Part shown: positions 1 to 11,021 of the stretch, in pieces
How positions within the stretch are numbered: position 1 is the first letter of the stretch
How the letters are laid out: every line of letters starts with the position of its first letter
Assembly: GCF_003570885.1 (NCBI RefSeq)
Contig: NZ_QXJC01000006.1
Location: forward strand, 16,457 to 80,456
Reading direction: 5' to 3'
DNA length: 64,000 bases
From: Simplicispira hankyongi
GTDB lineage: Bacteria > Pseudomonadota > Gammaproteobacteria > Burkholderiales > Burkholderiaceae_C
The notes under the pieces: generated by a model
Told to the model about the DNA's origin: nothing
Seen by the model: only the letters and a program-made list of their open reading frames with translations
Database searches by the model: none
Program-made: the position numbers and the translations under genes

Positions 1-1
1 G

Positions 2-106
2 TCATGAGGATGTTTCCTTGTGTGAGGGCTTGCCTGCTGCATAGGCCGCAGCTATTGCCATGGCGGTAGCGGCGAGAAAGGAGGTGGATGGCTTGGTCTG
101 TTTCAT
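2..106 (-). CDS. small ORF, 34 aa, signal-peptide-like, function unknown
   Basis: An ATG at 106 overlaps the stop of the upstream MFS gene (ATGA), and its own TGA (4..2) overlaps another ATG at 5..3 that runs off the window. The product starts with a positively charged N-terminus, followed by an Ala-rich hydrophobic stretch (residues 9-24, ending YAAG), which looks like a secretion signal with almost no mature part. It could be a leader that couples translation of the next gene, a remnant of an exported protein, or chance. The double stop/start overlap is the only positive evidence, so confidence is low. Confidence 0.3.
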   Translation of the reverse strand: MKQTKPSTSFLAATAMAIAAAYAAGKPSHKETSS

Positions 107-1290
107 GATGTGCGAAGACCCGTCGCCGTGCCCGCGCTATACCCCGCAGCGGCCGCCATGAGTGCAGCAAGTACAAGCAGGAACGCTTCTTCGGACAATC
201 CCGAACTGCGGAGGGCTACCCACGGTCCAATGCTGGCGCCGATAAACAGGACAAAGGTATAGAAGGAAACCGCCAGTCCGCGTACTGGAGCGGCGGCTAT
301 TCCAGCGATCCGGGCGATGAGTGCGGGCACGCCGATGCCGATGCCTGCGACGAAAACCACACTGGCGCCCAGTAAGGCATACAGGTGATCCGCACCTGCC
401 AAGGCGCTAAGCACGAGGCCCGCTGCGGCGACGACAAGGCCCGCCGTCGCGATCCGGTGCGCGCCCCAACGAGGGATGTAGGAAGCAACAGCGAGCGGGG
501 CAAAGAAAGCGGGAAGCGCAAGCGCGCGAGCCAGCAAAGGACTGATGTGCTGCTGGGCCATGGCGGCGCCGAGGTGCGCATCCAGTTCGACATAGAAGGC
601 GACGAAGCACAGCAGCAGCAAGAACGCGGGGACATAGACGCGCCGGAGTGCTGCGTTGGCCAGGAGACCGCCGAGCGGTCGATAGTTGCTCCATAGCGAC
701 GTGACCGGGCTTTTGGCGCGATGGGCTGTGTCTTTCACGATGCCAATGCGGATGGCAGTCAGCACGTAGATGCAGGAAAGCGGCAGCAGTGCCACGCCGA
801 AACCCCATCGGTTCGCCACGGAGCCGCCATAAATTTGCCCTAACAGGCCAGCAGAGAGGAAGGCGGTGCTCATCCAGGCCACTCCCCAGGCCCGCTGGCG
901 CGGGGTTCCACGCTCTGCGAGGTAGGCCAGCGCGACGGGCGGAAACGACGCCGCAGCGAAACCCTGCAGAGCCCTTCCCATCAGGAAGGTACCCGGCGTA
1001 CTCACCATGGTGAGCACCACGGTGACGAGCGCCAATGCCAGCAACCCCCCTGCCATCACCGGTTGGCGACCAACGCGATCTGAAAGCGGTCCAAACACCA
1101 AGAATCCACACGCGTACGCGACACCAAAGGCCGCCAATGTGAAGCCAGATTCCCCCGGGTTGAGTCGATAGGTCTGTGCCAACAGCGGCAAGATGGGCAA
1201 CGGAAGGTAGAGAAGCGAGACGACTGCCAACGCGCACGCCACGAGTTGCGCCGTTAAAGAGTTCGAATGGTTGGACAGGGGTGAGTTCAT
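103..1290 (-). CDS. MFS transporter, drug:H+ antiporter type
   Basis: A 395-aa inner-membrane protein, about the usual length for 12-helix major facilitator antiporters. Helix 1 begins near residue 15. The loop between helices 2 and 3 carries the MFS signature GPLSDRVGRQPV (about residues 67-78), and an exporter-like R-rich segment (RGTPRQRAWG) follows helix 4. It lies directly downstream of a MarR-family regulator on the same strand, and a perfect inverted repeat sits in the 74-bp gap, the usual arrangement for an efflux pump derepressed by its aromatic or antibiotic substrate. The substrate cannot be read from sequence. The stop overlaps the next small ORF. Confidence 0.85.
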   Translation of the reverse strand: MNSPLSNHSNSLTAQLVACALAVVSLLYLPLPILPLLAQTYRLNPGESGFTLAAFGVAYACGFLVFGPLSDRVGRQPVMAGGLLALALVTVVLTMVSTPGTFLMGRALQGFAAASFPPVALAYLAERGTPRQRAWGVAWMSTAFLSAGLLGQIYGGSVANRWGFGVALLPLSCIYVLTAIRIGIVKDTAHRAKSPVTSLWSNYRPLGGLLANAALRRVYVPAFLLLLCFVAFYVELDAHLGAAMAQQHISPLLARALALPAFFAPLAVASYIPRWGAHRIATAGLVVAAAGLVLSALAGADHLYALLGASVVFVAGIGIGVPALIARIAGIAAAPVRGLAVSFYTFVLFIGASIGPWVALRSSGLSEEAFLLVLAALMAAAAGYSAGTATGLRTS

Positions 1291-1307
1291 AAAATATCCT
1301 ACGCTGT

Positions 1308-1325
1308 TATGTAGTCAACTACATA
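1308..1325. promoter_or_regulatory. candidate MarR operator in front of the MFS gene
   Basis: TATGTAGT-CA-ACTACATA is an inverted repeat with perfect 8-bp arms and a 2-bp spacer, about 18 bp upstream of the MFS start codon. Size, symmetry and AT content fit a MarR dimer site. The same half-site TATGTAGT recurs at 1900-1907 in front of marR itself, which supports one regulator binding both. Confidence 0.7.
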
Positions 1326-1364
1326 TAAAACTAAAAAAGGAGCAATGCGCAGACGACTTCGGGT

Positions 1365-1880
1365 TTACCCGGCGCCCGGCTCTGGCGATAGAGCACTTGG
1401 CCCGTTGAGCTTCATCATCAGCTTCTGCAGCGACTCGCGCTCCTTCGCATCGAAACGGCTCATGAGGCGCGTGACCCATTCGTAATGGCTGGGAAGTGCC
1501 GTAGAAAGAAGCTCTTCACCAACGGAAGCCAACTGAATGATCCATGCGCGGCGGTCGCCTGGGTTCGCAAGCTTGGTACACATTCCTGCCGCCTCCATGC
1601 GGTCAAGAACGCGTGTCATCGTCTGAGAGGTCACCGCCACCCCGTCTGCCAGAGTGCCAACACTCAACCCGCCGGGATTGCGTTTCAGCAGCAGGAGAAC
1701 GAAGAACTGCGTTTGTGAAAGGCCGTCGCGCGCAAGATTGCGCTCGAACGCAGACAGCATCTCACTGGTCGCCGAGGCCAAAATCAGCCAAGTCTGCAGC
1801 CCATCGATGTCCTGGTTGCCGTAGCGCTGGGCAAATTCGGCCAAAGTTTCATAGTTCGGGAGATCCCTCAGCTCAAACAT
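1365..1880 (-). CDS. MarR family transcriptional regulator
   Basis: A 171-aa winged-helix regulator of typical MarR length. The recognition region LSVGTLADGVAVTSQTMTRV (about residues 75-94) and the wing with DRRAWIIQL (about 109-117; DxR is the family hallmark) are visible. N- and C-terminal helices would form the dimer interface. It is first in an operon with the MFS exporter. A promoter with TATAAT and an inverted repeat overlap immediately upstream, so it probably represses itself and the pump and is released by a small ligand. The ligand is unknown. Confidence 0.88.
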   Translation of the reverse strand: MFELRDLPNYETLAEFAQRYGNQDIDGLQTWLILASATSEMLSAFERNLARDGLSQTQFFVLLLLKRNPGGLSVGTLADGVAVTSQTMTRVLDRMEAAGMCTKLANPGDRRAWIIQLASVGEELLSTALPSHYEWVTRLMSRFDAKERESLQKLMMKLNGPSALSPEPGAG

Positions 1881-1899
1881 AATTTATTAAGTTGCCTGA

Positions 1900-1917
1900 T
1901 ATGTAGTTGGCTGCATT
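1900..1917. promoter_or_regulatory. second MarR-type operator, imperfect, overlapping the marR -10
   Basis: TATGTAGT-TG-GCTGCATT keeps the left half-site of the 1308-1325 operator exactly, and 5 of 8 positions of the right arm. It lies 20 bp upstream of the marR start codon and overlaps the -10 hexamer, as expected for autorepression. Confidence 0.5.
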
Positions 1918-1943
1918 ATAGCGCCGATCACATCACCCGCCAA
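1915..1943 (-). promoter_or_regulatory. sigma-70 promoter of marR
   Basis: Reading the minus strand, a -35 of TTGGCG (1943..1938) and a perfect -10 TATAAT (1920..1915) are separated by 17 bp, followed about 35 bp later by the marR ATG. The operator-like repeat overlaps the -10. Confidence 0.6.
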
Positions 1944-2005
1944 TGATGGGCTTTCTTGTCTTGGTGCAGCAATGTCTGTCGAGGGCTTTCGGGCCGGCGC
2001 AAAGA

Positions 2006-3142
2006 CTACCGATACCGCCCCAAATACCGCCGCTCAAACCCCCGCTTGGCCCAGTGCATCAATCGCATCGGCGGTAGCAGCAAATTGCGCTCCTCGGTGC
2101 GCCACACCAGCGTGCCGGTGCCCAGCGCGTCGATGATGCAGGTCAATTCCACCTTGAAGCCCGTGGTCTGCGGGCGCCCGGCCAAGCCGTCGATCAGGTT
2201 TTGCGCGGCAGCGGCGGCCTGCAGGTCGGCCATGTGGGCCTGCTTGGGCATCCAGTCGGGGCCGGGAAAGCTGCCGGAGTCGCCCACCACATAGACATGC
2301 TCGAAGCCCGGTACGCGGCACTGGGCGTCGGCCTGCAGCAGGCCGCCGGGCGAGCGCGGCAGGGCGGTTGCGTCGAACCAGGCGTTGCCGGTCATGCCGG
2401 GCATGAACAAGATCAGGTCGGCGGCAAATTCGCCGCCTTCGGTCACCACCTTGTCCACCTCGAACCGGACCATCTTGTGGCCCAGGTGCGTGGTGACGTT
2501 GCGCCGCGCCATCTCGGCCAGCAGGTGCGCCACGGCCTTGGCGCCCAGGCGGGCGCCGGGTTCCTTGGAGGGGTTGAAGAACACCAGCGTGAACCGCTCG
2601 CGCCGGCCCTCGCGGCGCAACTGCGCGTCGATGCCGAACAGGAACTCGAACATCGGCCCGCCGCGCACCGCTGTGGGTTCCTTGGGGTTGCCGGCAAAAC
2701 CCACGGCAATGGTGCCGCCCTGCATGGCCTTCAATCTATCGCGAATCTTTTCGGCTGCCGCAATGCCTTCGCAGGGTGTGATGGCGTGTTCTATGCCGGG
2801 TAGCTTTTTGATGAAGCGCCCGCCGGTGGCAATCACCAGCGCGTCGTTCGCCACCTCGCCCGCCGTGGTCTGCACGCTGCGGCCATCGGGGGAGAGGCCG
2901 GTGACTTCGGCGCCAACGTGGCGCACCTTCATGCGGGCGAAGAAGGGCGCCAGCGGCACGATGAGCTGCTCGCGCGTGCGCAGGCCGCTGGGGATCCAGA
3001 TGGTGCCCGGCAGGTAGTGCAGTTCGGCGCGCGGCGAAATAAGGGTGATCTCGTCCTGGAAGCCGCGCGCGCGCAGTTCGCGCACGGCGGACAAGGCGCC
3101 AAAGCCGCTGCCCAGGACAGCAATGCGTACGCCGGTAGTCAT
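2006..3142 (-). CDS. FAD-dependent oxidoreductase, SQR/FCSD-like, with only one redox-cysteine candidate
   Basis: A 378-aa two-dinucleotide-binding-domain flavoprotein related to sulfide:quinone reductases and flavocytochrome c sulfide dehydrogenase. The N-terminal FAD-binding motif is VLGSGFGALSAV (residues 9-20), the second signature is ALVIATGG (101-108), and the C-terminal FAD contact is VYVVGDSGSF. It has a cysteine near the first SQR redox position (TPCEG, C124). The two others found in the neighbouring canonical SQR are absent: the region matching SCFGPAYE reads RGGPMFEF, and no CLADMGD-like motif occurs. It may therefore handle another sulfur species or substrate. It starts directly after the stop of a DUF302-like stub and is last in the efflux/SQR operon. 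Confidence 0.75.
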   Translation of the reverse strand: MTTGVRIAVLGSGFGALSAVRELRARGFQDEITLISPRAELHYLPGTIWIPSGLRTREQLIVPLAPFFARMKVRHVGAEVTGLSPDGRSVQTTAGEVANDALVIATGGRFIKKLPGIEHAITPCEGIAAAEKIRDRLKAMQGGTIAVGFAGNPKEPTAVRGGPMFEFLFGIDAQLRREGRRERFTLVFFNPSKEPGARLGAKAVAHLLAEMARRNVTTHLGHKMVRFEVDKVVTEGGEFAADLILFMPGMTGNAWFDATALPRSPGGLLQADAQCRVPGFEHVYVVGDSGSFPGPDWMPKQAHMADLQAAAAAQNLIDGLAGRPQTTGFKVELTCIIDALGTGTLVWRTEERNLLLPPMRLMHWAKRGFERRYLGRYR

Positions 3143-3238
3143 TCAGCTCCCCTGGCCGGCCAGCGCCGCGCGCAGCGTCTCCACTGCCTGCGCAAGGGGC
3201 TGGGCAATGGTGATGGCGAAGGCGTAGGGTGGGTTCAT
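3143..3238 (-). pseudogene. DUF302-like N-terminal fragment, 31 aa
   Basis: An ATG at 3238 opens a 31-codon frame whose product (PYAFAITIAQPLAQAVETLR followed by AALAGQGS) resembles the first strand and helix of DUF302 proteins, which are normally about 130 aa and often sit beside SQR genes. It ends at a TGA that directly abuts the ATG of the downstream SQR homologue. I infer a truncated DUF302 gene now acting at most as a leader for that gene. The match is from memory of the family pattern, so confidence is modest. Confidence 0.4.
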
Positions 3239-3264
3239 GGGGACTCCAGTTTTAGGGTAAAAAT

Positions 3265-3306
3265 AGCCTCTAGCGCTTATGCAGCAAGCGCTAGCAGCTA
3301 TTGATT
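3265..3306. repeat. short palindromic repeat, copy 1 (forward)
   Basis: GCCTCTAGCGCTTAT, four bases, then AAGCGCTAGCAGCTAT. This is the first of eleven copies of an about 45-bp intergenic repeat in the window. It lies between the canonical SQR stop and the DUF302-like start. Confidence 0.85.
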
Positions 3307-3328
3307 TAAGAGTGTGCGCGGGTGTGCG

Positions 3329-6078
<2,750 letters not shown>

Positions 6079-6096
6079 GAAAGGTCTCCGTTCAGG

Positions 6097-6459
6097 TCAA
6101 GCCGTGGCCTTTGCGGCCAGGGCGGCAAATTCGTCGAAAGCAGCCGACGCCTTGGCGGCGACCATCAGCGAAGGCCCGCCGCCCATGTAGACCGCCATGC
6201 CCAGCATCTCGGCCAGCTCGGCGCGGCTGGCGCCGAACTTCACCAGGGCCTGGGCGTGGTAGCCAATGCAGGGGTCGCAGCGCGAGGAAACCGACAGCGC
6301 CATGGCGATCAGCTCCTTGGTTTTGGCGTCCAGTACGCCGGGCTTGCCGGCCGCCTGCGCCATGGCGGAGAAGCCGCGCAGGGTGTCGGGGATCTCGGTG
6401 CGCAGTTGCTGGATTCCTGCCGATATGTCGCGGGTCAGGTCGAGGTAGCTTTCGGTCAT
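6097..6459 (-). CDS. carboxymuconolactone decarboxylase (AhpD-like) family protein
   Basis: A 120-aa all-helical protein with the CMD/AhpD core: KTKELIAMALSVSSRC, then the CxxC pair CDPC and IGYHAQALVKFGAS (about residues 47-76). CxxC-H in this family is a thiol-disulfide redox site (AhpD) rather than the decarboxylase site. Being inside an operon with RND efflux genes and sulfide-oxidising flavoproteins suggests a role in thiol or peroxide handling, but the substrate is unknown. Confidence 0.8.
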   Translation of the reverse strand: MTESYLDLTRDISAGIQQLRTEIPDTLRGFSAMAQAAGKPGVLDAKTKELIAMALSVSSRCDPCIGYHAQALVKFGASRAELAEMLGMAVYMGGGPSLMVAAKASAAFDEFAALAAKATA

Positions 6460-6471
6460 TTTTTAATGAAA

Positions 6472-6514
6472 TTGGCCTCTAACGCTTATTGCATATGCGC
6501 TAGCTGCTATTAAT
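6472..6514. repeat. short palindromic repeat, copy 2; supplies the RND pump stop codon
   Basis: TTGGCCTCTAACGCTTAT...ATGCGCTAGCTGCTATTAATT. The TAA stop of the RND permease (6512..6510, minus strand) lies inside the repeat, so the insertion sits exactly at the gene's 3' end. Confidence 0.85.
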
Positions 6515-9500
6515 TGGATAGCGTTTCCGCCTCTGCAGGCGGCATGAGCCGGTGCAGGCGATTGCGGTACGCCGCGTAGTACAGGGTGGGAATGACCACC
6601 AGCGTGAGCACGGTGGAGACGGCGATGCCGAAAATCAGCGAGATGGCCAGGCCATTGAAGATCGGGTCGTCCAGGATGAAGAAGGCCCCTAGCATGGCGG
6701 CCAGCCCGGTGAGCACGATGGGCTGGGCGCGGGTGATCGCCGAGTGGAGGATGGCCTGCCGGAATTCGACGCCGCTTCGCACCTGCAGGTTGATGAAGTC
6801 CACCAGCAGAATGGAGTTGCGCACGATGATGCCGGCCAGCGCAATCATGCCGATCATGCTGGTCGCGGTGTACTGCGCGCCCAGCAGCGCGTGGCCCGGC
6901 ATGACGCCAATGATGGTCAGCGGAATCGGCGCCATGATGACCAGCGGCGTGAGGTAGCTGCCAAACTGCGCCACCACCAGCAGGTAGATCAGGATCAGGC
7001 CCACGGCGTAGGCAGCGCCCATGTCGCGGAAGGTTTCGTAGGTGATCTGCCACTCGCCGTCCCACTTGAGGGCGTAGCCACGCCAGGCGTCGCTCGGCTG
7101 GTGGATGAAGTACTCCGCAAGCTTGCCGCCACCGGGAATCGGCAGCTTGGCGATGCTGCTGCGCATCCCGAACATGCCGTAGAGCGGGCTGTCCACCTTG
7201 CCGGCCATGTCGGCGAGTACGTAGTTCACCGGCAGCAGGTCCTTGTGGTGCACGGGCTGCTCGCGCAAGGTGTCGCTCACGGTGACGAGTTCGCGGATCG
7301 GCACCAGCGCGCCGCTGGCCGAGCGCACCGTAAGCTGGAGCAGCGCGGCCAGGTTGCCCTGTTGCTCGGGTGGGAGCTGCAGCGTGGCGGCGGCCGGGTA
7401 CTTGCTCTGGTCGTGCAGATAGGTCGTGGCTTCACCCGCCAGCCCGGCGCGCAGCGTGCTCACGATCGCTTGCTGCGGCACGCCCAGCAGGGCCGCTTTG
7501 CGGCGGTCCACCAGCAGGAGCTGGCGCGGTGCATCGGCAATGCTGGTGTCGTCCACATCCACCAGGCCGGCGGTCGTCTCAAACACGCCGCGCACGGCTT
7601 TGGCCACTTCGCGCCGGCCTTGCGCGTCCGGCCCGTAGATTTCGGCGACGATGGGCGAGAGCACGGGCGGGCCGGGCGGCACTTCCACGACTTTGACGTT
7701 GGCGCCAAAGCGCTTCGCAATCTCCTGCAGCGGCGGGCGCACGCGGGTGGCGATGGCGTGGCTTTGCGCGTCGCGCGCGTGCTTGCCCACCAGGTTGACC
7801 TGGATGTCGCCCACCTCGCCGCCGGCGCGCAGGTAGTACTGGCGCACCAGGCCGTTGAAGTTGATCGGTGCGGCGGTGCCGGCGTAGGCCTGGTAGTCGG
7901 TCACCTCGGGCACGGTGGCCAGGTAGGCCCCCAGCTCGTGCATCACGGCGGCAGTGCGCTCCACCGGCGTGCCGGCGGGCATATCGACGACCACCTGGAA
8001 CTCCGACTTGTTGTCAAACGGCAGCATCTTGAGCAGCACCAGCCCGGTGGCGGGCAGCGCAACCGAGATGGCGATCAGCAATGCCACGCCCAGGCCCAGC
8101 AGGGCGCGGTTGCGTCCGCCACGTTTTTCATCCAGCAACGGCGTGAAGATGCGCGTGAACAGCGGCGTGATGCGCCGCGCCATGCCCGAGGGCTGGGCAT
8201 GGCCTTCCTCGGCCTGGCCGGCGTGCTGCTTCATCCACAGCCGCGCCAGCCAGGGCGTGACGACAAAGGCAATCGCCAGCGACAGCACCATGCCCATGCT
8301 GGCGTTGATGGGGATGGGGCTCATGTACGGGCCCATCAGCCCGGATACGAATGCCATGGGCAGCAGCGCCGCAATCACGGTGAGCGTGGCGAGGATGGTG
8401 GGGCCGCCCACTTCGTCCACCGCGCCGGGGATGATCTGCGCCAGCGTTTTGCCCGGCTCAAGCTGCTGGTGGCGGTGGATGTTCTCGACCACCACGATGG
8501 CGTCGTCCACCAGGATGCCGATGGAAAAGATCAGCGCAAACAGCGACACCCGGTTCAGTGTGAAGCCCCAGGCCCAGGACGCAAACAGCGTGGCGGTAAG
8601 CGTCAGCACCACGGCGGTGCCGACGATGGCGGCCTCGCGCCGGCCCAGGGCGATGAACACCAGCGCCACCACCGAGGCCGTGGCAAACAGCAGTTTCTGG
8701 ATCAGTTTTTTCGCCTTGTCGTTCGCGGTGGCGCCGTAGTTGCGCGTCTCGGCCACTTGCACGTCGGCCGGAATCACGGTGTTCTTCAATTGCTCGGCGC
8801 GCGCCATCACGGCGTTGGCCACGTCGATGGCGTTTTCGCCCGGCTTCTTGGTGATGGCGATGGTGACGGCGGGGTGTTCCGCGGCGTGCTCGCCGGCCGT
8901 TCCGTACCAGGCGTAGTGCGCGGCTGGCGGCGGCCCATCGCGTACCTTTGCTACGTCGCGCAGAAACACCGGCTTGCCGGTTTGCACGCCGACGACGAGG
9001 TCGGCCACCTCGGCGGCGCTGGCCAGCAGCGGCCCGGCCTCGATGGCGACGGCCTGGTTGGCGCGAAGCAGATCGCCCACCGGCAGCCCCAGGTTGGCCG
9101 ACTGCAAGGCGCGGCGCAGGTCGGCCACGGTGACGCCCGCGCCGGCCATGCGCGCCGGGTCCATCTCGACCATCACCGTGCGGCCGGGGCCGCCGATGGT
9201 GGTGACCTCACGCGTGCCGGGCACGCGCTTCAAGTCGGCCTCAATGCTGTGCGCCACGCGCTCCAGTTCAAAGGCGTCGGTTTGCGGGTTGTTGGAGTAG
9301 AGCGTCAGCGCGACGATGGGCACGTCGTCGATGCCCTTGGGTTTGATGATGGGCGGCAGCACGCCCAGGCCCTGGGGCAGCCAGTCGGCGTTGGAGTTCA
9401 CCGTGTCGTACAGCCGCACCAGCGCCTCGGTGCGCGGCACCCCCACCTTGAACTGCACCGTGATGACGGCCATGCCGGGGCGCGAAACCGACATCACATG

Positions 9501-9767
9501 CTCGGCCCCGGTGATCTGCGAGAGCACCTGCTCGGCCGGGATGGCCACCATCTGCTCCACGTCGCGCACGCTGGCGCCAGGGAACGGGATCAGCACGTTG
9601 GCCATGGTCACATTGATCTGCGGCTCTTCCTCGCGCGGCGTGACCAGCACGGCAAAGGCGCCGAGCAAAAAGGCCACCAGCGCCAGCAGCGGCGTGATCT
9701 GCGCACTCTGGAAGAAAGCTGCGATGCGGCCGGAGATGCCGAGGCGGGAGGGTGTGCTGGCGCTCAT
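6510..9767 (-). CDS. RND efflux transporter, permease (AcrB/HAE type)
   Basis: A 1085-aa inner-membrane proton antiporter, the full length for the RND superfamily, with 12 helices and two large periplasmic loops. Helix 1 starts near residue 25. The proton-relay motif in helix 4 is intact (GILVDDAIVVVENIHR), with family hallmarks REEEPQINV after helix 1 and IALAGIIVRNSILLVDF in helix 10. It forms a tripartite pump with the adaptor encoded 15 bp upstream and probably the TolC-like channel downstream. Substrate unknown; the DD pair and sequence style favour organic molecules over metals. Its stop codon comes from an intergenic repeat. Confidence 0.92.
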   Translation of the reverse strand: MSASTPSRLGISGRIAAFFQSAQITPLLALVAFLLGAFAVLVTPREEEPQINVTMANVLIPFPGASVRDVEQMVAIPAEQVLSQITGAEHVMSVSRPGMAVITVQFKVGVPRTEALVRLYDTVNSNADWLPQGLGVLPPIIKPKGIDDVPIVALTLYSNNPQTDAFELERVAHSIEADLKRVPGTREVTTIGGPGRTVMVEMDPARMAGAGVTVADLRRALQSANLGLPVGDLLRANQAVAIEAGPLLASAAEVADLVVGVQTGKPVFLRDVAKVRDGPPPAAHYAWYGTAGEHAAEHPAVTIAITKKPGENAIDVANAVMARAEQLKNTVIPADVQVAETRNYGATANDKAKKLIQKLLFATASVVALVFIALGRREAAIVGTAVVLTLTATLFASWAWGFTLNRVSLFALIFSIGILVDDAIVVVENIHRHQQLEPGKTLAQIIPGAVDEVGGPTILATLTVIAALLPMAFVSGLMGPYMSPIPINASMGMVLSLAIAFVVTPWLARLWMKQHAGQAEEGHAQPSGMARRITPLFTRIFTPLLDEKRGGRNRALLGLGVALLIAISVALPATGLVLLKMLPFDNKSEFQVVVDMPAGTPVERTAAVMHELGAYLATVPEVTDYQAYAGTAAPINFNGLVRQYYLRAGGEVGDIQVNLVGKHARDAQSHAIATRVRPPLQEIAKRFGANVKVVEVPPGPPVLSPIVAEIYGPDAQGRREVAKAVRGVFETTAGLVDVDDTSIADAPRQLLLVDRRKAALLGVPQQAIVSTLRAGLAGEATTYLHDQSKYPAAATLQLPPEQQGNLAALLQLTVRSASGALVPIRELVTVSDTLREQPVHHKDLLPVNYVLADMAGKVDSPLYGMFGMRSSIAKLPIPGGGKLAEYFIHQPSDAWRGYALKWDGEWQITYETFRDMGAAYAVGLILIYLLVVAQFGSYLTPLVIMAPIPLTIIGVMPGHALLGAQYTATSMIGMIALAGIIVRNSILLVDFINLQVRSGVEFRQAILHSAITRAQPIVLTGLAAMLGAFFILDDPIFNGLAISLIFGIAVSTVLTLVVIPTLYYAAYRNRLHRLMPPAEAETLSN

Positions 9768-9782
9768 GAATGCCCCTCGCCT

Positions 9783-10886
9783 TTACTGCGCGCTGCCGAC
9801 GGCGAGCGGGTCCAGCACCACGGCTTCGCCGGGCGCCACACCGCTCAAAATTTCCACGCGATCGCCAGCCACCGGCCCGAGGCGCACCTGGCGCAGCAGC
9901 GGGCGGCCCTGGGCGTCGGGCACGTACACACCCGTCATTTCGCCGCGGCGCAGGACCGATGTGAGGGGCACGGTGACGCTCGCCTTGGCCGCATCGGCTG
10001 CTGTGGAATCGGCCGGCACCGCTGCAAGCCAGAGGCGCGCAAACATCCCGGGCACGGCGAGGGCGAACTGGGCGGGCAACTCGGCGCGCAACTGCTGGGT
10101 GTGCGTGCCTGCGTCCACGGTGGGCAGCACCTGCACCCGGGTGGTCTGGGGTTGCTGGTCAGCGGGTACGCCGGGCAGTTCGATGCGCACCTGGGCGGCG
10201 CCCAGTGTGCCGCCGGCAAGCTTGGCCAGAGCCGACTGCGGCACCGATGCCGTCACGCGCAGGGCAGACGGGTCGTAGAGCGTGAGCAGCGGGCGGCCCG
10301 GCATGGCCATGTCGCCGAGCTGCACCGGCACCTCGGCCACCACGCCGGCGTAGGGCGCGCGCACGGTGTGCAGGCCCGCCCCCGTGCGCGCCGCGCCTGC
10401 TTGTGCGCTTTGGGCATCCACTTGCGCGCGCGCCGCTTTGAGCTGGCCCTCGGCGCGCTCCAGTGCGGCCGCGCTGATGTATTTCTTGGCGTGCAGTTGT
10501 TGCTGGCGCTCGAATTCGCGCTGCGCCACGGCCAGGTTGGCTCGCCCGGCTTGCACTTGCGCTGCGCTGGCGGCGGCGTCCTGGTCGGCTGTGCGTGCAT
10601 CGATGCGCACCAGCAACTGGCCGGCGGTGACGCGGTCGCCCGCGTGCACGGCCAGCTCCACCACCGCGCCGGGCACCTGGGCGGCAATTTGCGTCTGGCG
10701 CACGGCCTCTACGACGCCGTCGTAGCTGACAGCACGGGTGCTGCCTGCGGCCTGGGCCGGGGCAGTCGCCAGGGGCGCATCGGTGGCGGCAAAGGCGGGC
10801 GCAGTCCAGACGCAGGACAGCGCCAAGGCGATGGCACTGATCCGGGCGAGAGCGGAAGAGAGAGCGGAAGAAGGCGTCATGGGCAT
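9783..10886 (-). CDS. RND efflux periplasmic adaptor (membrane fusion protein)
   Basis: A 367-aa adaptor with a signal peptide ending at APAFA (about residue 33). The lipoyl half-motif around QIAAQVPGAVVELAVHAGD (about residues 65-83) is followed by a coiled-coil hairpin (about 98-155), the second lipoyl half TVRAPYAGVVAEVPVQLGD, and beta-barrel and membrane-proximal domains. First gene of the efflux operon; permease 15 bp downstream. ATG 10886 is used; ATG 10880 is also possible. A 14-bp palindrome sits 47 bp upstream. Confidence 0.88.
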   Translation of the reverse strand: MPMTPSSALSSALARISAIALALSCVWTAPAFAATDAPLATAPAQAAGSTRAVSYDGVVEAVRQTQIAAQVPGAVVELAVHAGDRVTAGQLLVRIDARTADQDAAASAAQVQAGRANLAVAQREFERQQQLHAKKYISAAALERAEGQLKAARAQVDAQSAQAGAARTGAGLHTVRAPYAGVVAEVPVQLGDMAMPGRPLLTLYDPSALRVTASVPQSALAKLAGGTLGAAQVRIELPGVPADQQPQTTRVQVLPTVDAGTHTQQLRAELPAQFALAVPGMFARLWLAAVPADSTAADAAKASVTVPLTSVLRRGEMTGVYVPDAQGRPLLRQVRLGPVAGDRVEILSGVAPGEAVVLDPLAVGSAQ

Positions 10887-10933
10887 TCTCTTGAGAGCAG
10901 TCGCGGGGTCGCGGGAGGAAGATGTTAATGTAT

Positions 10934-10947
10934 TATTTGCGCAAATA
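10934..10947. promoter_or_regulatory. candidate operator for the RND efflux operon
   Basis: TATTTGCGCAAATA is a perfect 14-bp palindrome centred about 55 bp upstream of the adaptor start codon, in an AT-rich stretch within otherwise GC-rich DNA. It looks like a MarR- or TetR-type dimer site. The cognate regulator is not evident: the only neighbouring regulators (marR at 1365, tetR at 16191) have different palindromes at their own promoters. Confidence 0.5.
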
Positions 10948-11021
10948 GTTAAATAGTCAATTAGCGACGATTGCCAATGTCTTCAAGGGGCGCGTGAGGG
11001 GTGGTTCAGGCGGTCGCCGGC

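Noticed and set aside
6744..10928. A very long open frame on the plus strand (about 1394 codons) opposite the RND pump and adaptor genes
   Set aside because: It is the GC-rich antisense shadow of two well-recognised proteins; its product is low-complexity (His/Gly/Arg/Gln-rich) with no domain.
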